A DNA stretch of 64,000 nucleotides from Sipunculus nudus (GCA_026874595.1 CM049314.1:72926300-72990299); one strand, 5' to 3'. Shown: positions 25,381-39,919, numbered from the stretch's first letter. Translations and numbers: made by a program. Notes: a model not told the origin generated them from the letters alone.

Positions 25381-25572
25381 CTATTTTATACCTGGTACCA
25401 AAAGTATCGTTAAACATTACAAGATAGAATATGTAGGACTTCAGCTGTTTAATGTCTGTACATTATCATGTAAGATACAGTACTCTATGGTTCTATTATT
25501 CTAAGCTAGAAGGTGAATTATGAAAAGTTACATTTCAAGGATAGCCTAAACCAGCAATGTATGCTATATTCA

Positions 25573-25920
25573 AATTATTCACTGAACAGATTTAAGTCTG
25601 GTGCCTACTCAGATATAAAAATGAAAATTGTGTCATCTCGCACTGGTTTGGGATGTAAGTTCAAATAATTGACCACCCTGACGACACAGGAGTTGAGTAT
25701 CGAAGAACTTTGTAAGCTAGTATTAAAGCGGTTGTCCTAGTGATGTGAGCTGAATGATGGTGATCGAGAAAGAAACGCGTTATTCGGTCTATGATTGGAC
25801 GATTTCCAAATAAAATACTTTGCCTGCGCTCATGTACTCCACAACAGAACAAGCAGAGCAATTTACTGATTCATCCACTATGGAAACGGCCGATACTCTG
25901 GCCTTGTTTGTCAAGTTCCG
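25573..25920 (+). pseudogene. PAN-like gene, degraded C-terminal fragment
   Basis: Matches the C-terminal domain of the gene just upstream (RFKSGAYSDIK, then the TGLGCKF region and the ATGGAAACGGCCGA end). It is broken by many stops and indels and is the most decayed copy. It lies about 360 bp after the intact gene in the same orientation. Confidence 0.85.
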
Positions 25921-26242
25921 AGTTTCCAAGTTAAATCAGATTTACTATATAATTAGAAGAAATATTTTTGTATACATATATTATTTAAAAATATTTTAGT
26001 ATATATATTATATATAATTTATACATATTAGAATATCTTTGTACCTTTATATATAATAATATTATATTAAGTTGAATTCCTTATTGTTGGATCATTAAAT
26101 TCTTGTGTGTAAGCTTCACCAAAAAGGAGATGCAGTTATTGATTCGGGGGATACTGTTTCTGCCATGCAAGAGAGAAACATGGTCAGTTTTGACTAACGA
26201 ACGAAGCCTCATCCCGTAAGGCCTCAGCTCATTTATATTGCT

Positions 26243-26245
<3 letters not shown>

Positions 26246-26291
<46 letters not shown>
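26246..26291. repeat. (TA)n microsatellite
   Basis: About 23 uninterrupted TA units. Confidence 0.97.
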
Positions 26292-26294
<3 letters not shown>

Positions 26295-26721
26295 CTCATG
26301 TATATCAATAACATCAACACGTTTCAGTATGAATATGCATTTTTAAGCAATGTTAAGAATATTTCAAATATGATGAATAATTAATCTGAGAAGCCTGACT
26401 GTAAAATTGTCAAAAAATTATCCTGAACATTAGGCTATTATAACATGGTCCATCATAAAGAGTCATGTTTTATAGGTTAATTTTCACGTGACCGATATGT
26501 TTGAGAAGAATTGGGTTTTGTTTACACTGTTATTCATTCTATAATAGTAAATTGACGTACAGGTACGTAAAGTAAATTGGTGTATTATATTTTTGTTAGG
26601 GTTACCGCCTCAATCATTTTTATGATAGCTTATCTAAGCATATATACATTCGCAGAATTTCATTCTGGTTTCAGAACAGGGCAGTATCATAAGCTTCCTC
26701 ACATTTGATATCCTGATGTTA

Positions 26722-26870
26722 GCCAGGCCTGGTGACTGCTGCACCTGTGGGCCCATGGTGTGCAATCATCCCTATTGCTAGGTCATACCACCAAGGAACC
26801 CCCGAAATGCGAAATATTTTGATAGTGAATTACGTCCTTTGGGCACTACACCTGAGCCACAGAAGCCGGT
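26722..26870 (-). mobile_element. SINE-like fragment, minus strand
   Basis: Its reverse complement matches the body of the element at 35745-36050: a GGGGGTTCCT phrase, a GGTATGACC-type phrase, GGGATGATT and a CAGGTGCAG phrase occur in the same order. The tRNA-like head is not evident here, so it is probably 5'-truncated. Confidence 0.65.
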
Positions 26871-27179
26871 ATCTGCATGTTATGTTTATGTATACGTTGT
26901 ACTAATCACAATTACCAGTATAATTCTAATGTTTAATATAATCAGAAAAATAATACCATGACTTACGTGCTACAGCCTGTTCCAATGTTTGTTACTTTTG
27001 AAAATAATCGTATTTTCATCCAAGCACATATATATATATATATATTACCAAGAATTTTGACACTGAAGAGGATACAGGTCTAAAGGACTAAAATAAAATG
27101 GAAATGTCTTGAAGTAACCAGCATTTGTATTTTAAATTCACCTTGTTTTTCTTGGTCTTTAGGCCAAGGGAAAGGTTCT

Positions 27180-27860
27180 CTGTCATTGGTGTTCAACCTG
27201 CTTTCGATTCTCAGATAATAATTCAATCTGCAACTCTTACATGTAGTTTCCTGTTCAGGTGACCAATAACCTCGGCCATGTCAGTGGTTTGAATATGTTG
27301 TTAAAAAAGTATATTGTTAACTTATAAATCAATTTTATTTAAACTAGATTTATATCCACTGCTACTTCTTCTGTAACAGTCTGTCGTTGTAGATGTACAT
27401 AGAGTAAAATTAATTTATTATGTTAATTATATGTTGTACTCATTTTATATATTATACAAGTCTATAAGATCAGAGGTATTGTTGCTGATATACTTCAGCT
27501 TATACCACCAGTAGAGTCTGTTGCATTGTTTTTTCCCCTCAAAAGTAAATATTACGATAAAATATACACTAAAATGGGTAATCGGTTAAGGCAGTAATAA
27601 AATGAAATATTTTATTACAAGAATCAAATATTATATTTAACAACCTTTGGTCCTGCTGTAGCCGAAGGTACGTGACATCTGACATTGTTTCGTACATAAC
27701 TTAAATAATTATATCTATTTTACATCCTATGACAATGACCAAACAGTCTGCAGTTTTAGAGTGTATTTTGTTGTGCATGTGATCAATTACCTTGTCCCTC
27801 AGCAATGGTTTTCAGATTTTGTGAAAATAGATTTTTAACACATATATTTATAGAAACTAG
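27180..27860 (+). repeat. Duplicated block C, second copy
   Basis: Direct duplicate of 40-1010 (landmarks in that entry). It lies about 2 kb after the intact PAN-like gene. Because the same block opens the window, another gene copy probably lies to the left. Confidence 0.6.
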
Positions 27861-28534
27861 ATGCGACTTCATTGAAACTGCGCAAGTTGTTCACAATAAC
27901 TGATTGTCAGTATTTGTTGATTAGTGGTTAACGTGTCTGACTCCTGAGGCATTTGTCTGTTCGCGTCGAACTTTCAACCAGAGATAATTTTTTTTCTGTG
28001 TCATAAGTCAGCCATCGTATATTACCTCCTGACGCTTTGTAAAATACGATTTTTTGTTTACTTGTTATTTTCTCACCCTGTTGCTTTGTGATGCGTTAAG
28101 GCTACAACACTAACAACAAACCTGTCACTTTAATATATTCTATATATAGTATGTGTGGCGATTCTGCAGTACAGTTCATTTGTTGTTTTGCCTTACTGTC
28201 AGCATGTATGCATTTGCCTTGACTATTTTCAATAAATGTCATAATTTTTACCAGAGTTCTGTTCTGTGTAGATGGTGATTTTGATTTATATCTGATGATG
28301 ATTCTACTTGTTTATATTTAAATCCTGGTCCTGATTAGGGGTAGTCTCGTCGAACCTCAGAGATTCGCTCATGTTTTGAATTTGGATTATTCCTAACCCC
28401 TGTTTGCATATTAACCTGAAATCCAGAAATCCTAATAATTACATATCATTCTTATCATATGGATACCTTCATACTCAATCAACAAACAGAGCCACCAAGA
28501 GGCCATGGGCCAATAGTTTGATATATAAAAGATT
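27861..28534. other. Gene-free stretch
   Basis: No coding region, RNA gene or element recognised. The last 50 bp grade into the minisatellite. Confidence 0.4.
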
Positions 28535-31500
28535 ATGATACTACTTGTTAATTATTAGAGAATGACCCTATTTGTTTATTACAACTCAGTGACAGTACTT
28601 ACTAATTACTAGAGAATTACGTTACTCGTTAATAATTAGAAGGTGACCCTACTTGCTAATTATTACAGAATAAACCTTCTTATGAAATATTAAAGGCTGA
28701 CTTTACTTATAAATTTTTATAGCATTACCAAACTTGTTACATATTACAGGATGGCCCTTCTTATAAATCATAATAGGATGACCCTAATTGTTAATATTAG
28801 TGGATGACCCTACTTATTAAATATTAGAAGATGACCCTACTTATTAAATATTAAAGGATGACCTCACTTGTTGATAATAGAGGATGACCCTACTTGTTAA
28901 TAACAGAGGATGACCCTACTTGTTTATAATAGAGGATGACCCCACTTGTTAATAATAGAGGATGACCCTACTTGTTAATAACAGAGGATGACCTCACTTG
29001 TTAATAACAGAGGATGACCCTACTTGTTAAAAACAGAGGATGACCCCACTTGTAAATAATAGAGGATGACCCCACTTGTTAATAACAGAGGATGACCTCA
29101 CTTGTTAATTACAGAGGATGACCCTACTTGTTAATAACAGAGGATGACCCCACTTTTTAATAACAGAGGATGACCCTACTTGTTAATAATAGAGGATGAC
29201 CCCACTTGTCAATGATAGAGGATGGCCCTACTTCTTAGTAATTGAGGATGACCCCACTTGTTAATAATAGAGGATGACCCCACTTGTTAATGATAGAGGA
29301 TGGTCCTACTTCTTAATAATAGAGGATGACCCTACTTGTTAATAATAGAGGGTGACCCGTTTGTTAATAATAGAGGATGACCTCACTTGTTAATAATAGA
29401 GGATGACCTCACTTGTTAATGATAGAGGATGGCCCTACTTCTTAATAATAGAGGATGACCCTACTTGTTAATAACAGAGGATGACCCCACTTGTTAATAA
29501 TAGAGGATGACCCTACTTGTTATAATAGAGGATGACCCTACTTGTTAAAAATATATGATGACCCTACTTCTTAGTAATTGAGGATGACCCCACTTGTTAA
29601 TAATAGAGGATGACCCCACTTGTCAATGATAGAGGATGGCCCTACTTCTTAATAATAGAGGATGACCCTACTTGTTAATAATAGAGGACGGCCCGTTTGT
29701 TAATAATAGAGGACGACCCTTCATGTTAATAATAGAGGATGACCTCACTTGTTAATAATACAGGATGACCCTACCTGTTATTAATATATGATTACCCTTC
29801 TTGCTAATAACAGAGGATGACCCTACTTGTTAATAATATATGATGACCCTACTTCTTAATAACTGAGGATGACCCTTCTTGTTAATAACAGAGGATGACC
29901 CCACTTGTTAATAATATATGATGACCCTACTTCATAATAACAGAGGATGACCATACTTGTTAATAATATATGATGACCCTACTTTTTAATAACTGAGGAT
30001 GACCCTTCTTGTTAATAATAGAGGATGACCCCACTTGTTAATAATAGAGGATGAACCCACTTGTTAATAATAGAGGATGACCCCACTTGTTAATAATAAA
30101 GGATGTCCCTACTTCATAATAACAGAGGATGACCCTACTTGTTAATAGTACAGGATGACCCACTTGTAAATAAAAGAGGACGACTCTTCTTGTTAATAAT
30201 GGAGGATGACCTCACTTGTTAATAATACAGGATGACCCTTTTTGTTGATAATAGAGGATGACCCCACTTGTTAATAATAGAGGATGACCCTATATGTTAA
30301 TAACACAGGATGACCCTACTTGTTAATAAGAGAGGATGACCCTTCTTGTTAATAATAGAGGATGACCCCACTTGTTAATAATAGAGAATGACCCTACTTC
30401 ATAATAACAGAGGATGTTAATGGTACAGAATGACCCACTTGTTAATAAAAGAGGATGACCCCACTTGTTAATAATACAGGATGACCCTTTTTGTTGATAA
30501 TAGAGGATGACCCCACTTGTTAATAATAGAGGATGACCCTATATGTTAATAACACAGGATGACCCTACTTGTTAATAAGAGAGGATGACCCTTCTTGTTA
30601 ATAATAGAGGATGACCCCACTTGTTAATAATAGAGAATGACCCTACTTCATAATAACAGAGGATGTTAATGGTACAGGATGACCCACTTGTTAATAATAG
30701 AGGATGACCCTACTTGTTAATAATATATGATGACCCTACTTCTTAATAACTGAAGATGACCCTTCTTGTAAATAATAGAGGATGACCCCACTTGTTAATA
30801 ATAGAGGATGTCCCTACTTCATAATAACAGAGGATGACCCTACTTGTTAATAGTACAGGATGACCCACTTGTTAATAAAAGAGGACGACTCTTCTTGTTA
30901 ATAATGGAGGATGACATCACTTGTTAATAATACAGGATGACCCTTTTTGTTGATAATAGAGGATGACCCCACTTGTTAATAATAGAGGATGACCCTATAT
31001 GTTAATAACACAGGATGACCCTACTTGTTAATAAGAGAGGATGACCCTTCTTGTTAATAATATATGATGACCCTACTTCTTAATAATAGAGGGTGACCCT
31101 ACTTGTTAATAACAGAGGATGACCCTACTTCTTAATAATAGAGGATGACCTTTCTTGTTAATAATATATGATTACCGTTCTTGTTGATAATAGAGGATGA
31201 CCCCACTTGTTAATAATACAGGATGACCCTACTTGTTAATAATATATGATGACCCTTTTTGTTGATAATAGAGGATGACCCTACTTGTTAATAATATATG
31301 ATGACCCTACTTCTTAATAATAGAGGATGACCCTACCTGTTAATAACACAGGATGACCCTCCTTGTTAATAATAGAGGATGGCCCTACCTGGTAATAATA
31401 GAGGATGACCCTACTTGTTAATAATAGAGGATGAACCCACTTGTTAATAATAGAGGATGAACCTTCTTGTTAATAATACAGGATGACCCTTCTTGTTAAT

Positions 31501-31860
31501 AAAATATGATTTCCCTATTTGTTAATAATAGAGGATGACCTTACTTGTTAATAATAGAGGATGACCCTACTTGTTAATAATAGATGATGACCCTACTTTT
31601 TTAATAATATATGATGACCCTACTTCTTAATACTAGAGGATGACCCTACATGTTAATAATAGAGGATGACCCTATTTGTTAATAATAGAGGATGACCCTA
31701 CTTGTTAAATATTAGAAGATTACCCTACTTGTAAAATATTAATGGATGACCCTACTTGTTAAATATTAGGTTCATCCTTCAACAATGATAAGTAGGGTCA
31801 TTTCCTTATATTTAACAAGTAGGGTGACCCCTAATATTTAACAAGTAGGGGCATTTTTTA
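28535..31860. repeat. Large minisatellite, unit about 26 bp
   Basis: About 3.3 kb of a unit close to GAGGATGACCCTACTTGTTA plus ATAATA, roughly 120 copies. Unit length is not a multiple of three and stops occur in every frame, so it is not protein repeat DNA. The left edge (28535-28790) is degenerate with longer, irregular units; the centre is homogeneous. Higher-order repeats are visible: a block containing TTTTTGTTGATAATAG then CCTATATGTTAATAACAC recurs near 30239, 30488 and 30946. At the right end (about 31766-31860) the unit is inverted. Confidence 0.97.
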
Positions 31861-32845
31861 AGATTGAATATAAAAATCAAAATGATTTTTAAACGAAATA
31901 TAGTTTTTTTTGCATTATACAACAAATGTTGATTTTAGTAAAACAAACATGTTACTATGGTAACCAGAAGAAGCTAGTACTCTAACGGCAGCTATAGGGC
32001 TGGTCACACAAGTCTTAGACTGGCGTCTGTTGTATTATACAAGGATTGGTACTGGCAAACAAACAAACATAATCTAAGTCATGCAAACTCTGTAATTTTC
32101 AAAGTAATAGAACAATTTTTTTCATTAGGGACTTGGGTTCAAAGCCACGTTTCTCATCTTACCTCATTGCAATGCCAATATTTACCAGCCAAATCGCCAA
32201 TACGCAATTGGCGTGACTCGTCCACCTTGCTGGCTGGAATACCGTAAATAATTGAAAGCTGTGAACAGTTGTTAAGCGACACTGTAAAAGTACATCCTCT
32301 CAGCACATACCATTATTTCCCATCAAATCACTGAACATATTGACATTTACTTCCACTTAGGGGTACGTAAAAATGGAACAGTGGGAATAATGACAACGCT
32401 TCTGAAACATATTAAGCTTCAGTGACTTTGAAAGAGACGGTTAGACGACAAACAAGTACGTTATGGATTATTTCACGCTGTGTGTTAAGTGCATGCGACA
32501 AAAAATTGGAAATGAAACGCTCTGTATATAACACAAAGAATTTACCTGCTTTCACCAACACAGAGTGAATATTTTTTTATTTGCAAGACAAAGGTTATTT
32601 CTAATCCGTGGTAGAATTGTATATTCGTAACAGCAGGTTACTACCCAGATGTGTAAAAATCTTTATATATATTCATTCTGGTGTCATAGGGAGGGCATAT
32701 TTTCCTGTTGTGTGTGATCAGTTCCGAAAAACGCATACTTGCATATTCTCTTCTAAAGTCATTATTTACAATTCACTTAAAATGTAATTTTTCGCATGAT
32801 GTCCAAGTACATACATTTCTTTACAAATATTATATATATATTATA

Positions 32846-32889
<44 letters not shown>

Positions 32890-35640
32890 CCTTTATATCT
32901 GTCATTAAAGGAATTCCTTAGATGTTTATGACGCTGTAAACTAAATGAGAATGAAGCTACCCATAAGAATGATATGTTATTTTTCATCGAATTTTCGTTT
33001 TTAGGTTTTACATAAACGGGTTTAGGGATATTCAGAAGTGTTAAGCTCCTTTACCTGGCGCGGGGTATCTGATATGCATATTTCCTGTGTATAGATGGTA
33101 TATAGATGATATATGTATATATAACTAGGGATGTTTGTGGACGTGTGTCTGTTAACACGTGTTAAATCTCTGTATGAGACAGATTTGATTCGCTCACAAA
33201 ATCGAGTATATCATTTTGATTTCAAATAGTTATATTAATAACCGGGCCTTATATCGGGCTTGGGATGTATTAAATGATGAGGAATTTTGGCTTAAGACCT
33301 GCCCCGCCTGTTCCAGCCGTCGCCCCCTGGACGCTCCCCCCCCCCCTTCCCACATTGGGTTTTTTATTAGGTTTTGCCATTCATTCCCATGGATTCGATC
33401 CCTCCGTTTCCTATATCAAGAGACACATGTTTTTTTTCACATTTACCGTCCATGCAAGCGACCGATTGACTGGATCAAATGTCAGGCCAAACATGCTTAA
33501 ATAAGTCACTGACAGCAGGGGTTATTTATATGCACAATAGACCCTAATCGATTAACCCTAACTGATTGTGATGATCAGCAAGTGAGCACGGACGTATTCC
33601 AGATTTTGCCGAAGGCAGTTCGGCTGTTTTCGGTGGTAGCCTCGACGCAAATTTAAAACCATGCACAAATCACTCAAAATTATGTGTACATTAAAATTAT
33701 TAATTCTCCTATCGGTGAAGTCACTGTGAAAACAATAACCTTTAATATGAGGTAAAACACAGTGTCATACAAAACGGGGTTTCAGAGAATTGCTGACAAA
33801 TGTGGACCGAATTCTCTTTATATGTATTAGATTTATAACAGTCAGGTGGCGTGGTGGTTTAAAATGTTTATCTTACAGATAACCCAAGGATAAAGATCGT
33901 TCCCGTATATCCATGAACATGAGTGGATACTGGATCTAATAAAGGGGGGAGTCAGGATCCTGGACCGGATTGATAAGAGTTAACAAGTATGCCGGGAGTG
34001 AAAATATTCTTTATACACAACTTTCAGAAATATACGGAAGAAAACGGCGAGAGACGCAAAATCCAGATGTATAGTTCTAACAGCAAATTAGTGTGAACGC
34101 TGGCGCCTTTCTCTACAAGAAATAAAAAGTTTCCATGTTTATATAAAACTAATGAGCTGCCTTCAGGAAAGGCCTCGGTCATCGCAGTAGGCCTCTGCAG
34201 TCGTTCATGCACAGAACGATGATTTTTCCAATTCAACAGGGCCTGTTAAGCTGACCCCTAAATGTTAAGTTGTAATTCTCTCTTGTGCAGTGCTAAATTT
34301 ACAAGTTTTTTCCCGGCACATTCTAAACAAATGTTACAGTTTTATGATTGACCATTAATAAATGATTGAATTTCATCTAATACATAAATATATGTAACAC
34401 TCAAGATCAACCGGAAAAAAGTTCAGACTTAAAATAAAAAGGACACTTTCCCTGATGGCAATGGTCCCCTGGCCTTAAACTGCATTGTATACCTCATTTA
34501 AGGCTGACTAGGAAACCCTTGATTACAAGTTTTTGTGACTCTAAATTTCCTCAAATATTATAAAAAGCTAATTTCTCAGAAAGTTTAGGTTTTCCGTGAC
34601 GTCAAAAAAAAAGTGTTTAAACAAAAGAATTGATGTGTTGAAGAGATTAAAAAGCTAAACAAATTAGAAAAGTCTGTATAATTGCCGATAGATATTGATT
34701 ACTGTTAGCTGTTGTTTGAAGACCCTTGGAAATGGACTATGATAATCATGTTAAGAAAGACTTTGCTGTCACCTGTCGACTGGATCTCGAACTAGCTAAA
34801 CTTCATCCACCGTCTAGCAGTGCCATCTATTGGCAATTGATAGAGACAAGAACCATCACTGCGCTGTTTACCTTGAATTTTCTCCATAGGGCACCAATTA
34901 TTGTATATAACACAACGTCCTTTAAAGGTCCCGGGACTGTCTAATGAGAATGCATAAACATTGTTTTCGTTGTCCTTGATGTTTTATAAATTACTGCTCT
35001 GGGACCGGTGACATGGACATATTCGAAAAGATAAGAATGTGTTCTACATGTTGGTATATAGAAAGTATAACATTTTTTAAGGAATTTCATATATTCGACT
35101 AAAAATCATTTTATCTAGCATATTAAATGTAGCTACAGAATATCTCTGGGTGTCATGTAAAACATGACACCTTTGACTAAAAATCTAAAGGCTTTTTTAC
35201 TTGAGGTGTTGACTATCAAAATTATGATTTCATAGGGTATTTAAGTTTTTAATATACAAAAAAAGCTATTTTCACCTATAAAAAATTTCATTTAAAGTAA
35301 GCAAACAATGGCCGAGAAATATCGATCACCCGACATCACTTGAGCGTCTTTTTATAGACTAGATCCACAGTACAGTTTATACTTCCGCCGGTTCTCACAC
35401 AAACGCATATGGAATCAAAGTTTATTATCTATATAAGGTCCTAGTACTGGGGATATAGAGCTTAACAATATTCATTTTATAATGTTCAGATGTACACACT
35501 CTATAAATAAACTGTTTCCTCCAGACATCTGTCAGGAGTTCAGTTTTACCGTTTCTGACTACAATAAGACGCTATAGACTTAGAATCAGCCTTAGGAAAG
35601 ACTCGTTTTATGTGATTGATTTGACAAACTTGTCACTGAA
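31861..35640. other. Gene-free stretch
   Basis: About 3.8 kb with no exon I can support. It holds an (AT)n tract at about 32830-32890 and a C-run near 33340. Frames at 33216-33504 and 34726-34944 have no recognisable domain and no supporting splice structure. Confidence 0.45.
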
Positions 35641-35744
35641 GTGGAGACTAATTTGTGCCCGTGAGTGTAAACAGAGTTGGCTGGTCCAGGGTGACACTTT
35701 GGATACGATACTGATACCGATATAACACTAATGCCCAACTGGCT

Positions 35745-36050
35745 TTTGTGACTCGGAGGTAGTGCACAGGACTCAAAGTTCGGAGTTCGTGAGTTCAAAT
35801 CTCAGCCGAGGAGTGTTGAGATTTTCACGTGGCTCCAACACAGGGTGAGCTCTCTGCAGTCCTAATAGGAAGGTTGTACTCCGCAGCCGTGTATCAGTCG
35901 ATCCCAAACGAATGCGTCTTTGGGGGGTTCCTCGGTGTTATGACCCATCTATGGGGATGATTACACACCCTTGACCTGCAGGTGCAGTGGACACTGATAA
36001 AATGATAGGAAGAGGGTGCTACAGCCCTGTCACGTAGCCCTAAACCTAAA
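35745..36050 (+). mobile_element. tRNA-derived SINE-like element
   Basis: The head contains GGAGGTAGTGCACAGGACTC followed by GAGTTCAAATCTC, close to a polymerase III B box (GGTTCAAATCC type), with tRNA-like spacing. The body continues through a TGGGGGGTTCCTCGGTG phrase and a GACCTGCAGGTGCAGTGGAC phrase. A partial minus-strand copy lies at 26722-26870. The 3' limit is uncertain. Confidence 0.65.
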
Positions 36051-38812
36051 ACGGAACTCTGCAGGTGTAAATATATAGCTTAAGAACTAGATAAGTCGAC
36101 TGTTAAAAAAATGGTGCCGGTTACCTCCACACAAAAAAATAATTAAAACTCTAAAGCCCATAAAAAAATAATTCTAGGTATAGTAGTTCATACACAGGTG
36201 AGGTTTCATAATTGGCTTTTATTATGAACATATATGTTTAGAGATACACCAGGACAAGTATCAGCACACCCCATTTCACACTTTCACTGAAAGGGAAAAT
36301 TATTTTGCTGAAACATGCTCATATTGATCTGATTATATCATTGTTTATTTGCTACCTGACAAGGAGAGAGCCACATGAACAAAACAGGATAATGATCTTG
36401 GAAGGCTGGTATCAATGCATGGCCTATGAGGTAAATATTTAATAGCAAAAGTGTGTTAATGACTAATCAACGTCCGTAGCCTGCCCAACAATTGGTAACA
36501 ATCATTTATAAGAGAAAGTTAAATAATACGTCTGTGACTGACTCAAGTACAATAATATAAGAGACAAAAATCTCTGTTTCTATCAAATATATTGACTGAC
36601 GTAACAGGAGTAAAAAAGATCCATGCCTGAAACTAGATATGTAGTCTGAGCCTACACGGATACTTCCGCAAGATCCTATTCAAACTGTTCTGTGTTATAC
36701 GCAACAGTTCACTTATGTGTTTCACAGGTTCCGAAATGTTAAGTACTGTCCCTTAGGTGTTACCCTAACTCTCCTCAAAATTACATGATAATCCGTTTAT
36801 AACTTTTGAATAAACCCACTAACAGTCAAACTAATCCATCAAGTAACCACTCAAGGGGGAAACCCATAATACCTCGCCACCTGGCGGTGGTATACTGATC
36901 ACTTATGACTGACGTTGATTGTATGTGGGTACCATAAATATTACAAAATGCATCACTAGTGATGTTACTTCATGAAGAATCGTTTTGATATCGTACAGTT
37001 ACGAATTTTTAATTAATATCTGCTCTCTCTTGCCGAAGTCTCATACTGTTTATTATGTACCCTGATAAAGAAAAAAGTAATTCGTTTCATGATTACCGCC
37101 GCCAAACAGTCAGAAATCCTGTTGTTGTCAGAGAATATATACATATAGAATCCAACGCTTATACATATATTTAATACATATATTTACTTATATATTTACA
37201 CATGTTTATATACATATATATATAATATCTCGTCAGGTCTCACCACCCCCACCGCCCCACCCCACCCCCAACCCCCTTCAGACGACCTTTTTGTTCCAAG
37301 AATACTGCAAATTATTATAAAATCTTCCGCTGACATGACCACGTTATCTGGTGCCTGAGATGGCCATATTAGCAAGAATAAAAGTATATAGACTTTAAGT
37401 ATAAATGCCTTTTGCTCCTTTCACTCTATTAAGAGGAAAATCTCAATTCTTCCATCCACTTTTCCCTCTACAACTTATAAATGTTGCGCCTTATATTTGT
37501 GAAATTCGGGATAACGTATTTTTCAATTGCCTCATCGGATCGTGATAAGTCTTAACCTAAGTCATGAAGTATATTATTGAATGTTTGTAAATCAGATAAG
37601 TAAAATCATTCTTAAATCATGAAAAATAAAAGTGTGGTAAATTATTTGTTTGATTGAAGAAAATTATAATATATTCTGGGAGGGGAGCTTTTGTCATTTT
37701 TGTCGTTTATTAATTCATTTATTTATTAAAACATAGGTAGCCCGTTCAGACAAGATTTTCTGATCTGCCACCGGGGCCTTTGGGATATACAGTTTATTCA
37801 ATGTATAAAAAACATGTAAAATGCAATCAGAATTAATAAAAGTGACTAAGGTGTCATAAGAGGGCTGCCTAGAAGAGATTTTTAGGAGATCCTTATTTCG
37901 GCAGAGGCTTTTGCACGGGTTGGGGGGGGGGGGGGTTAAGCAGTATTCCTGTGGATTGTCCCCTCTCATGTTCTCAGTAAACAAGGTAAATTCAATAATT
38001 TCGGCAATTTCAATATCTTATGTTTCATCTATGATGAATTATATATAATGCGATAATACATCCTGAAACTTTCACCCTCACAGCACGAGTATTATTAATG
38101 GTTTTACCTGGTAAACGACACGCCTGATAAATATCGTTTTTGTATGTTGCATCAGAAACACCCATCTTCCATTGATACAACAGATAAACAACTTTAAAAC
38201 AGATACTGTCCTCATGTCACGACCTGAGCGGAATCACCGTGGTTATACGTATACTTATAGCATAGCTTTCAGGAACGGTAAGCGTCTGTGATGCTCGGAA
38301 TCTCTTTTGGACGATCGGTTCTGGGGGAACCAAGCGTCCGTAGGGAAGCGCGAAATTACGGCTATTGAACCGAGAGAATCAAAGCTTTCTCTTCTAGTGG
38401 TCACTGACCATAGCTGAAATCAGTCAGTTTTTTGTGATCACCTGTTGACAACTGAACTTTTCTGTAGAATCAAATATTCATACTATAAAGACGACAACAC
38501 AAACAACAATTAATCAATTTTACATAATATTAATTATTTGACTCAGATATACCGGGCTCAAAAATTCCACGTGACTCTCCAGAATTTTGGCCCGAATGTA
38601 CATGATTCTTCACTTTTATTTTTTTTAATGAAAGCCCTGTTATAGGTCAGAAGCTGCATGTGTCAATTATGCTTGTGCTTCTTTTAGATAAGACCATACC
38701 AAAAGATCAAAACGTATCAAAAAGGCTAAAAAATTTGGTTCGCAATCACTTATTTTCAGATATCGGTGCACGAGGGCGATTTTTTTTTTTTTTTTTTTTA
38801 CCTTTTTTGTAT
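36051..38812. other. Gene-free stretch
   Basis: No supported gene. It contains a C-rich tract at 37240-37275 and a run of about 15 G at 37922-37936. Confidence 0.4.
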
Positions 38813-39065
38813 GGTTCGATTAAATGTCATATGATCATCTTAAAGCAAACTAATAACATAATTGCTTTGCTAAAAGGAAAAAAACACTACATAACAAAGG
38901 AAATCTGATAAAAATTGTATTGTCATATCTTCTTGAAAGAAATGTCCGAGCGGCTGGTCTTCAAACTTTGTAAGTTTCTGATGAAAATCAAAATAAAAAT
39001 AGTTGATGGTGGGGGGGGGGGGTGTTAAAAATAGGCGCGCGATGCCTGAGAACCATACCTTTTTC
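38813..39065 (+). repeat. Dispersed repeat family E, copy 1
   Basis: Shares an ordered set of phrases with 42567-42795: AAATGTCATATGAT, TTGCTAAA, CACTACAT then ACAAAGGAAA, TATCTTCTTGAAAG and GATGCCTGAGAAC. Partial copies lie at 48541-48690 (minus) and 53404-53540 (plus). Non-coding; type unknown. A G-run lies at 39008-39021. Confidence 0.75.
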
Positions 39066-39804
39066 TTGTTTTGGCCTAACCTGCATGAACTATGGAAGGC
39101 CTAATATAAACTTATTTCGAGGCGCTAATTAAAGTGAGCGATATGTGAGGTAATGAGGTATGTACGTATGACAAAATGTGTTCCCTGATGAATAGATACT
39201 TTTTCACCTTTACAAATGTTTTTACAAATTGACAATAATTGGTGTTAATTCAAACAGACGACGATTAAACAAGCAGACACCGGTCAAAACACAACCTTCC
39301 GCGGATGTATTAATTGCAAATCGCAAAAATCATTGAACTCATTTTTTTTCCATTTTATATTTTATTTTTAAATGTAAGTGCATTTTCTGTCTGTACAAAG
39401 GCTTATTTAATGGTGACTAATGAAAAGGGTTGATTGATGGACAGAAGTTTTACAGTAATGGTGTTTTAGTTTGGGTCGATATGATCCGAGTTGATGATTA
39501 TTGATAATCCCTATATCAGATAAACTATACTGTTGTAGTAACAGTGAAGTAGTTGATGGAAAGTGAAGATAAAACAAGTAAACATGAATGTACAGACACC
39601 TCACTAAAAGTAGCTTTATTTATCTGGGAGAGGCTGGCATTGTGCAAGAACAATAACGCTAGTCTTCATGAAACCAATGTGGATGCATGTAGGTAATGAA
39701 CAATGGAAAATCATTTGACCGATAGCGTTAGTAGTACAGCTACTCTAGGTTTTATAACTTAAGTTAACTTTATTAACTTTAGAGTCAATGGGTATTTCGA
39801 TGGT

Positions 39805-39861
<57 letters not shown>

Positions 39862-39919
39862 ATGGGAGATAAAGAAAAAAAGAGCAAGAGAAATAAAGGT
39901 AGACATGTATTTATGTATT

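Noticed and set aside
27066-27110. Second hammerhead (CTGAAGAGG followed later by GAAATGTC)
   Set aside because: The sequence between the core motifs does not form stem II.
28535-31860. Long array of short repeats resembling a CRISPR array
   Set aside because: Repeats are directly adjacent with no unique spacers, they vary throughout, and the surrounding genes are eukaryotic.
35745-35825. Functional tRNA gene
   Set aside because: A B-box-like sequence is present but no full cloverleaf can be drawn, and the sequence continues into a SINE body.
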